Notes under the pieces: model-generated
The model's database searches: none
Seen by the model: only the letters and a program-made list of their open reading frames with translations
Told to the model about the DNA's origin: nothing
Source of the DNA: Epiperipatus broadwayi
Lineage: Eukaryota > Onychophora > Udeonychophora > Euonychophora > Peripatidae
Assembly: GCA_028023455.1 (NCBI GenBank)
Contig: JAQFVV010000056.1
Coordinates: 5,295,717-5,359,716 of the forward strand
Direction of reading: 5' to 3'
DNA length: 64,000 nucleotides
Program-made: the position numbers and the translations under genes
Shown: piece after piece, positions 55,260 through 64,000 of the stretch
Layout: each line of letters starts with the position of its first letter
How positions within the stretch are numbered: the stretch's first letter is position 1

Positions 55260-55379
55260 AAATAGAATTAAGTAGTTATTCACATTTTAAAATAATTAAG
55301 ATAATCTGCTAAAGAATCAATTTTTTTTTTTATTGATAAAAAAAATGGCTGTCCAGTCAGGTGACCATGCCAATGCAAT

Positions 55380-56435
55380 TCCTATAAAAACAAGATTTTA
55401 AACTCCACCAAGATATATGCCAAAGTGCAAAGTCTAATATTCAAATGCAAAACATAAGTTTATCTGTTAACACTGGGACAACTAGATTTAGAAAAAGTAA
55501 TCAAAAAGACATCAAAAATCTTAATCTGTAAATCAACAAGTGCCATGACCTCCCCTCTACCCTGCGCACTGATCTCCGATATGTAGATTACAAAAAAAAA
55601 TTCATCAACCATCTAAACAGCATTAATCTTCAAAGTGGTCTTGAACTCAGTTCAAAGGCAAAAGAGATATGTGCCAACTACAGTCCAGCTTGGCATTGAG
55701 GGAACTTTTAACTTTGTCAATCTCCATGTACTTATAGACATGTTATCCTGTACCACAATTCCCAAAACTCAGCTATATTTACTTTCAAATTTGCTACTTA
55801 GCCATGAAATTCATGTCATGCTCAATAGCAAGAACTTTCCATCATTTATACCCACACAGTCTATATCATAAGGATTCCCACTTAGCTCACTCTCATTCAC
55901 ACTGTACATCAGTATCCTTCTATAAAAAATCCAATGAACATTCACAGGCATCCCAATACTGAATATCCCACAATGTATTACATGCATCGCTGACATGAAT
56001 GATGTGATTGATTTTTTTTATCTTCCAAAAAATATCTACCTAGTTTACAAAAAAATCTATAAGACTTTACAACCACTCACAAGCTGAAATTCAATGCAAA
56101 CAAAACTGCCACCTGGTCACTCTACAGGAAAAGCATGTATATACACATAACAAGCCAAACTAAACTATTTTCTTGGTTTTTTATTTCACTGAGGAGCTAC
56201 AGCAATGAGATGCCATATATAGAAAAAGCTTAAATATGAAGCAGAGTGAATCATCAATTCACTATCAAGGGTATACCTTTCAATATACTTGAAAGTACAG
56301 CTATTCAACCAACTCATCACTAAAATTATATACTATCTGCCTATTATAGCCTCTAAGGCATTCAAATCCAATATCAAATCCCAAATTTATTTTCAATAAA
56401 CTCTTATGGCACAGAAAGACTGTGGTCATCTCAAC
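55380..56435 (+). mobile_element. LINE-C, decayed non-LTR retrotransposon, left part
   Basis: Translating across frames gives a degenerate RT. GFPLSSLSFTLYISILL (motif B, about 55870) is followed by an altered YADDMNDVI-like motif (ACATGCATCGCTGACATGAATG at 55980-56002), KFNANKTATWSLYRKS (about 56090) and a thumb region with SKAFKSNIKSQIYF at about 56350. The only sizeable open piece (55635-55871) is in another frame. It is interrupted at 56436 by LINE-A copy 3 and continues after 57505. Confidence 0.65.
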
Positions 56436-57505
56436 TAGGTGTCTCAGCAAACCACTTATAAATACCGAGAAATTGCTTGGATGAATGGGAGAAAAAATTG
56501 ATAAATGAAGCAAAAAAAGAAAGGGATTGATAAAAAAAAATTAACAGTGTTCTCATATAATAAATATGATGTAGCTAGAATTGCATGGAAGGAAGTGGTA
56601 GTAGCAGGGTTAACATATAGTAACAATGTGTCATGTGTTAGTAAAGGCATAGTAGATTACTTAGAAAAATTACAAAGAGAAATAGGAAGATATGCATTAG
56701 ATGCAATCAAGGAGAAATGGGATAGTCAAGTTTTTATATGAGAGATGCAAAAAGCAAAATGAAAATGTTCAGTAGAAAGCAGTTTAGGGATAATAAAAGA
56801 ATGACCAAAATAATGTTTATTGGGTTATGAATAAAGGGTGGGCAACAAGACAGATGAGAAAGGTAATGCAATATGCAAAAAATTTGAATAAAGACTTTAT
56901 GTCAGTATACTTATACAAAAGGTGGGATGATTGTGTTAGAAGAATTGTTGTTATAGTGTTAAGGAATGGGATAGAAGAATAGATGCATTAATAAATAATA
57001 GGGAGTTGGAGAGATAGAAAACTAGTATGGAGAGTAAAAAGAGTTTAAATATTTATAGAAATAAACAGAATATTGGGTGCAAGTTAATTTATGATAATAG
57101 CAAGGAAACTAGCTCCAAAGGGATTATTTAGTCTGCAAGTTGTGTAAGGAAGGCATAGAAAATATTAGACATCTGTTAATTTAATGTAAATTCCTGAAAG
57201 CAAAAAGGGTACAAATAATGAAGTTGTGGAAGAATAAATATAAAAAATGATTATACAGAAAGTGGCTTATTGGTTTTTATGCTGAGTTTGGGGAAAGACA
57301 AGGGGGATTTAGATATAAAGCCCAGGAAGTTGACAAAGATTATGTTCCATATATGATATAGAGCAGGATAGAGAAGAATATGGGAAAACTTAGGATGGGG
57401 AATGGAAAGAGAAGTCAAAGTGGCTAATGGCTTTCTCTGGGCATAGTTGCTGAGAGATTCCTGACCTTGTATGAGGAGAAGTCACAGTGCATCACATCAC
57501 ATCAC
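56436..57505 (+). mobile_element. LINE-A copy 3, 5'-truncated
   Basis: It matches LINE-A copy 2 from the NYLDEWEKKLINEAK region to the 3' tail. Open piece 56505-56741 reads KLTVFSYNKYDVARI and YLEKLQREIGRYALDA. Later blocks include VYLYKRWDD, CKLCKEGIENIRHLLI and the CATCACATCACATCAC tail at 57488-57503. Frameshifts are frequent. It lies within LINE-C, so it inserted later. Confidence 0.92.
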
Positions 57506-58560
57506 AACAGACTTGATCTACATGACATGAGCATTTTCCAAATACAAAAGATCACAAACTTGAAAATTGCTGTCCTAAAACATTTTCCACAATTACAATG
57601 CCTGCTGATCATATCAACTGACAGACCTCCCCTACAGCATTCTTACTTGTTGTCAATCATCTACCAACAAAAACATCTTCTACCCAGATACCTGCTGAAT
57701 TCCTTAGCAAATATACATATTGGCAGGTGTATCTGCTGAATTCATTAGCAAATATACATATTGGCAGATGTACACCCACATGTATCAAGAGCCAATCATC
57801 AACAATCCTTGTTGTCAATCATATACCAGAAAAAACATCTACCCAGATAGCTGCCCAATTCATTAGCAAATATACATACTGGCAGATGTACATCCACATG
57901 TATTAAGAGGCAATCATCAACAACCCTTCTTCATTCTGGGAATAAACAATAAAAAGCTACTTCACAAATGGTTACTGGAGTCTAAATTATTTGATTTCAT
58001 CATCAAAATCAACCTCTATGCCTTGCCAATGACTTACTTCATCTGTTATTGGTGACTGTACACTACCATTGACCCATTCTGCAGGCTATGCAACCATGTA
58101 AAGAGATGCAACAATATCTAATTTACGAATGCCTGGCATTAGCAGAGATGGAAGAATAATGTATAACATATTCAGACAGCCTGACATCTCAATATAACAT
58201 ATCATCAATGCATATCATGGAAACTTAATCCCCATAGTGGGTGCAACCACATTCATCTTCTATGCATTCTGGTACATATGATGCACCTTTGCCTTAAACA
58301 ATAATACAAAATGACACCCTGCTACCCTTTTACAATAAGTTGTTGCAGTTGAAAATCAGAGATAATGAAATAGCTAATTCAGATATACATGTCATCCTTT
58401 AATCACTACTTAAACAACAAGCAACCTTACAAGCTAAACTAATGCATAACCATCACTGCAGGAAAAAAAATCGCCAACTGCAATAAAATCACTCCAGGCC
58501 AGTCTTCTACCAATACAGGATCCCAAGACAAAAATAATCCCAGCTACTTGTAAAAAAGAA
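57506..58560 (+). mobile_element. LINE-C, right part (C-terminal region with zinc knuckle)
   Basis: LPRYLLNSLANIHIGRC (about 57680-57730) resembles the segment before the C-terminal zinc knuckle of LINE proteins. The knuckle itself is DPFCRLCNHVK, then after a frameshift EMQQYLIYECLALAEMEE (58073-58155), with a Tyr in the usual His position. It contains internal duplications (57649-57930). No tail could be fixed. The continuity with 55380-56435 is inferred from order and orientation. Confidence 0.55.
57649..57930 (+). repeat. Nested tandem duplications in LINE-C
   Basis: A ~160-bp unit beginning TTGTTGTCAATCAT occurs at 57649 and about 57809. Within the first, a 41-bp unit (CTGCTGAATTCCTTAGCAAA...) is doubled at 57692 and 57733. 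Confidence 0.85.
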
Positions 58561-58692
58561 ACTACTTCACACAACAACTATAATAAAATAGGGATTTAAA
58601 CAAATGATATTCAACGCCATGAATTGCAAATAGAAATAAAACAACGAATTCTAATATAGCATATTTATTGAAAACAAACAAACTTGAGTGGC

Positions 58693-58808
58693 TTTTATAT
58701 AATCAGTCATCCATTTTCAAAATTGTGATTTCCCTCCCCAAAACAGTGACATTTATATAATCAGTTGTCCGTTTTCAAAATTGTGATTTCCCTCCAACGT
58801 AAGTGACA
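58693..58808 (+). repeat. Tandem duplication, ~58-bp unit, two copies
   Basis: Units at 58693-58750 and 58751-58808 share TTTATATAATCAG and TTTTCAAAATTGTGATTTCC. Confidence 0.9.
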
Positions 58809-59039
58809 ACAACCACTAACCTAAGCCTCACAGATTTCTCATACTTCAATCAAAGCAAAAATATTTAGAATTATAAATTGTTATATTATCATAAGTATTT
58901 GGCCTTTTCAAAACTGTTACGTTCATATACAAATCAAGGTGTTTCTGCAAACCAACTAATTACAAATGTAAACATGTTTGAGATCGAAATATCTGTAAAT
59001 ACTGTTTAGTCCAATAAAGTTTTTTTTTTTTGATACTTA

Positions 59040-59122
59040 ATAATAATAATAATAATGATGATGATGATGATGATGATAATAATAATAATAATAATAATGA
59101 TGATGATGATGATGATGATGAT
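59040..59122. repeat. (TAA)n(TGA)n compound microsatellite
   Basis: Alternating TAA and TGA arrays at the 3' side of LINE-D copy 2. Its position suggests it grew from the LINE tail. Confidence 0.92.
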
Positions 59123-59130
59123 CGCCATTT

Positions 59131-60790
59131 CAATTTCAGAAAAAGAAAGAGAGAAAGAAAGCTTTGGAAATAAATTTTGCAATGATTATGCAAACCAGTC
59201 TTTGAAACATAAATAAAACCTGCTGGCCCATCTTTATGTTTACTTTATATTTTATTTTAACATCAGCAGAAAACTTTTGTTTCTGAATATTTCAATACCA
59301 TTTGTAATTGAAGCTAATGTATTTTATTATCTGCTATATCTTCTCAATGCTTTTCTTTAGAATATCTTTAAGATAATTTTTATAATCTAGATGTGTTTCT
59401 CTCCCTCAGAAAACTATGCTCATGTTCACTATAAAACACTTTTTAAGAAGTCTTCTATTGTTCATTTGCTTCATGTCCAATCCAACTGGAAATGTGATAA
59501 TAGTAGGTCTTGGTAGATCACATCCAGCAAGTTGAAAAATATATTGATTGATTTAATGATTGTGCCATTGTATTTTTAAAAGTTTACAGAGCATCTTTAA
59601 TGAAACTTTTTTTTCTAATGCCTTTATATTGTGCTAATAGGGAGTAAAACTTTAACTTCCACATAATAAAATAAATAAAGTAACAGTTACTTATGTACAG
59701 CTAACTTAACTTGGTTCCCTATGAAAAAATAGACTTCCTTTAACTTGTTATGACATTGGATTCTGTATTTCACCTCATCACCTAAGTCCACCTTTCTGCT
59801 TTTAAAATTACCAGATAGTTAAAATGGTTTACATTCTCCAGATGATAACCGATCATGCTAAAAGTTGCTGAGGATTTTTCTTCTTCATTAGTTGATAAAG
59901 AACTTGGAATTTTTTTGAATATTAATTATTCAAAACATTAAGAACATTCTGTACATCTTTTGAACTAACAAAAATAGTACAATCATCTGTCCGTTGTAAA
60001 TTCAGAATTCAAAAGCAAGTTTTTGCTTTAATTGATTCAAATTAAAAATTCCAAAGACCACCGTCATAAAAATTAAAACAATATTGGAGTAAGTACACAC
60101 CTTTGTTTAACACCAGTTTTCATTTCAAATAGCTCAATTTTTTTCACCTGTGGTAATAACACTTCCTCCCAGTCTATCAAGTATAAGATGTGTAATATAA
60201 ATTTCGGTAGACTACCAATTAATTTCAAACAATGCCTCTATTGTATTTAAAAAGCTATTAAGATATTTAAATTGGTTCACATTTTTCAATAAATAAGCAT
60301 CCAAGTTAAACTTGCAAAAGATTTCTTTTTCATCACAAGACTGATAAAATACTTTTATAAGCAGCATTCAAAATAGTAATTACATTCTATAAATTACATT
60401 TTAATTAGCAATGGCAGCATATTCATCAACATAGTATAAATCTAGAGACTAGGTAAAAAAAAAATTGGTTTTAGTTTTATAGATAGTTTCATGAATCAAA
60501 ATGGTATACAGGTTTGATAAATTTGAATTGATAAAATAAATAAACAATAGAATGTTTTTTTTATTTATGAACTTCTAGCAATAAATCTATTGATTATTTA
60601 TTGATTTTATCCACCTCAAATTAAAAATTCCATCATAAAAATATATGTAGTATCTTAATACAATGTTGCTTAATAAACAATGTAATTCCAAAGACCAATA
60701 TCATAAAAGTTGGAACTATTTACTCATCCTCGTTTAAAGATTTCCCATTTGTATTAATAACACTTCTTATTCCATAAACTGATTTATTTT
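59131..60790 (-). mobile_element. LINE-D copy 2, decayed non-LTR retrotransposon
   Basis: The minus-strand translation at about 60080-60130 gives FEMKTGVKQRCVLTPILF, RT motif B (GVKQGCVLSPILF in intact LINEs). Further on, RTDDCTIFVSSKDVQ at about 59960-60000 is the altered YADD motif, and NVNHFNYLV at about 59810-59830 is the usual YLG block. Stops and shifts are frequent. The segment around 60660-60790 repeats the motif-B neighbourhood (TTCCAAAGACCA, then ATCATAAAAGTT), so part is duplicated. The tail is the microsatellite at 59040. Confidence 0.7.
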
Positions 60791-63195
<2,405 letters not shown>

Positions 63196-63829
63196 TCCTT
63201 TTGTATGTACATGGTAGTATGTAATATAGTTAATGTAATACATTCATCAATTACAGCTTTGAAGAAGATTGCTGACAATAATATTGTAATAAAGAAACCA
63301 ATAAAAAGAAAATGAATTCTAATTTTAAAGTATGAAAAAAAAAAGAGTATATTATTTATTAACTATTAAATATTTTAGAATTTTATAATTTTGCACTATA
63401 TATATCACAACTGGATATTACTACTTTCAGGAACTTTCAAGTGTTTTCTGTAATAACTTTAGATTATTATGATTCTCATAGATATTTTTTGCTATTTACA
63501 AACATATTTTCAAACTAGTATTTGGAATATAACAAAATTCCTATTGATAGACATTATCTTGAACAATTGATAAATTAAATCAATATATTTAAAAATAACT
63601 GATGCATCTGCATTTGTTTGATTTATCATACAATTTGTGAGTCTTATTAATAAATATAGACAAAAGCTAAAACAGTTGGTAAATAGGTAAACATAAATAT
63701 GACCACTCAATGGTCTATAAAAAAAAACAGTTTCTGATTGGTTAGTAGTTTTAGTGTTTTCAATTCTTGCTTTTTCTGAAAAAACCTAAATATCTATTTG
63801 CTGACTAATATTGTATAAACAATTGTTTT
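63196..63829. other. AT-rich stretch without gene
   Basis: CTTTGAAGAAGATTGCTGA at about 63258 is faintly like a Penelope tail; otherwise nothing recognised. Confidence 0.35.
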
Positions 63830-63965
63830 ATCTATGACCAGTATGCCTAACAAAATATTAAACCTGTTTGGTACCTGAAATATGCCTCAAGTTTTACAGT
63901 CTAGATTTACTGCACTTAATTGGCATGGAATGAAGATGGGTGCATTAACTACTATGCCATGATAT
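63830..63965 (-). repeat. Possible tRNA-like SINE
   Basis: On the minus strand, CATGGCATAGTAGTTAATGC resembles a tRNA A box and D-arm and is followed by ACCCATCTTCATTCC. No clear B box is visible. Confidence 0.4.
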
Positions 63966-64000
63966 TTTTTTTTAAATCAAATTTGCTCTTAAAAAAAGAA

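Noticed and set aside
58960-59193. Serine/leucine-repeat open frame
   Set aside because: Created by the TAA/TGA microsatellite.

Overview
The window reads as animal (bilaterian) nuclear DNA. It is strongly AT-rich, almost all non-coding, full of transposon remains and microsatellites, and has one spliced host gene. That gene is a BarH-like (BARHL) homeobox gene on the + strand. Exon 1 (39093-39432) carries an FLIKDIL motif. Exon 2 (41276-41501) carries homeodomain residues 1-52 and two bases of codon 53. No third exon was found downstream, so everything from 41502 to the window end is probably one intron of at least 22.5 kb. The homeobox family does not fix the phylum. A tRNA-derived SINE at about 35.9-36.1 kb has a 3' part resembling, from memory, SINEs of cephalopods and other molluscs, so a lophotrochozoan host is my best guess with low confidence.

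Left part (1-21 kb): two minus-strand copies of one non-LTR retrotransposon, here 'LINE-A' (1-2700 and about 10353-13190), the second split by a 337-bp hAT-type MITE with a perfect 8-bp target duplication. Also here are a ~960-bp foldback element (3536-4497), a 3' fragment of an RTE-type LINE (6060-6528), a TA-flanked MITE (6538-6839), a 211-bp (TAA)n array, a 1.4-kb TG...CA-bounded element (8303-9684), and at least four copies of an unclassified AT-rich dispersed repeat.

Centre (21-32.4 kb): a nest of elements. The 3' part of a Penelope-like element (minus strand, GIY-YIG endonuclease) is split by an RTE LINE with an intact 994-codon ORF (21659-24643, +) and by a 4-kb hAT transposon (25080-29113) whose BED/GTF2IRD2-like transposase is broken. 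Next to it lies an older RTE copy (29325-32370). That copy carries a 684-bp element flanked by TTAA (piggyBac-like) and an inverted pair of Penelope-type tails.

Right part (32.4-64 kb): the BARHL locus, tRNA-like SINEs, a 35-bp minisatellite, a poly-C/GC-rich block, more RTE fragments, a decayed third LINE ('LINE-C', 55.4-58.6 kb) interrupted by a third LINE-A copy, two copies of a fourth decayed LINE ('LINE-D'), and a Jockey/CR1-like 3' fragment at 62.3-63.2 kb. I found no ordinary tRNA or rRNA genes, no CRISPR and no operons. Apart from BARHL, the recognisable coding content belongs to selfish elements. I do not see a convincing new biological system. The main interest is the well-resolved insertion history and the regulatory surroundings of the homeobox gene.
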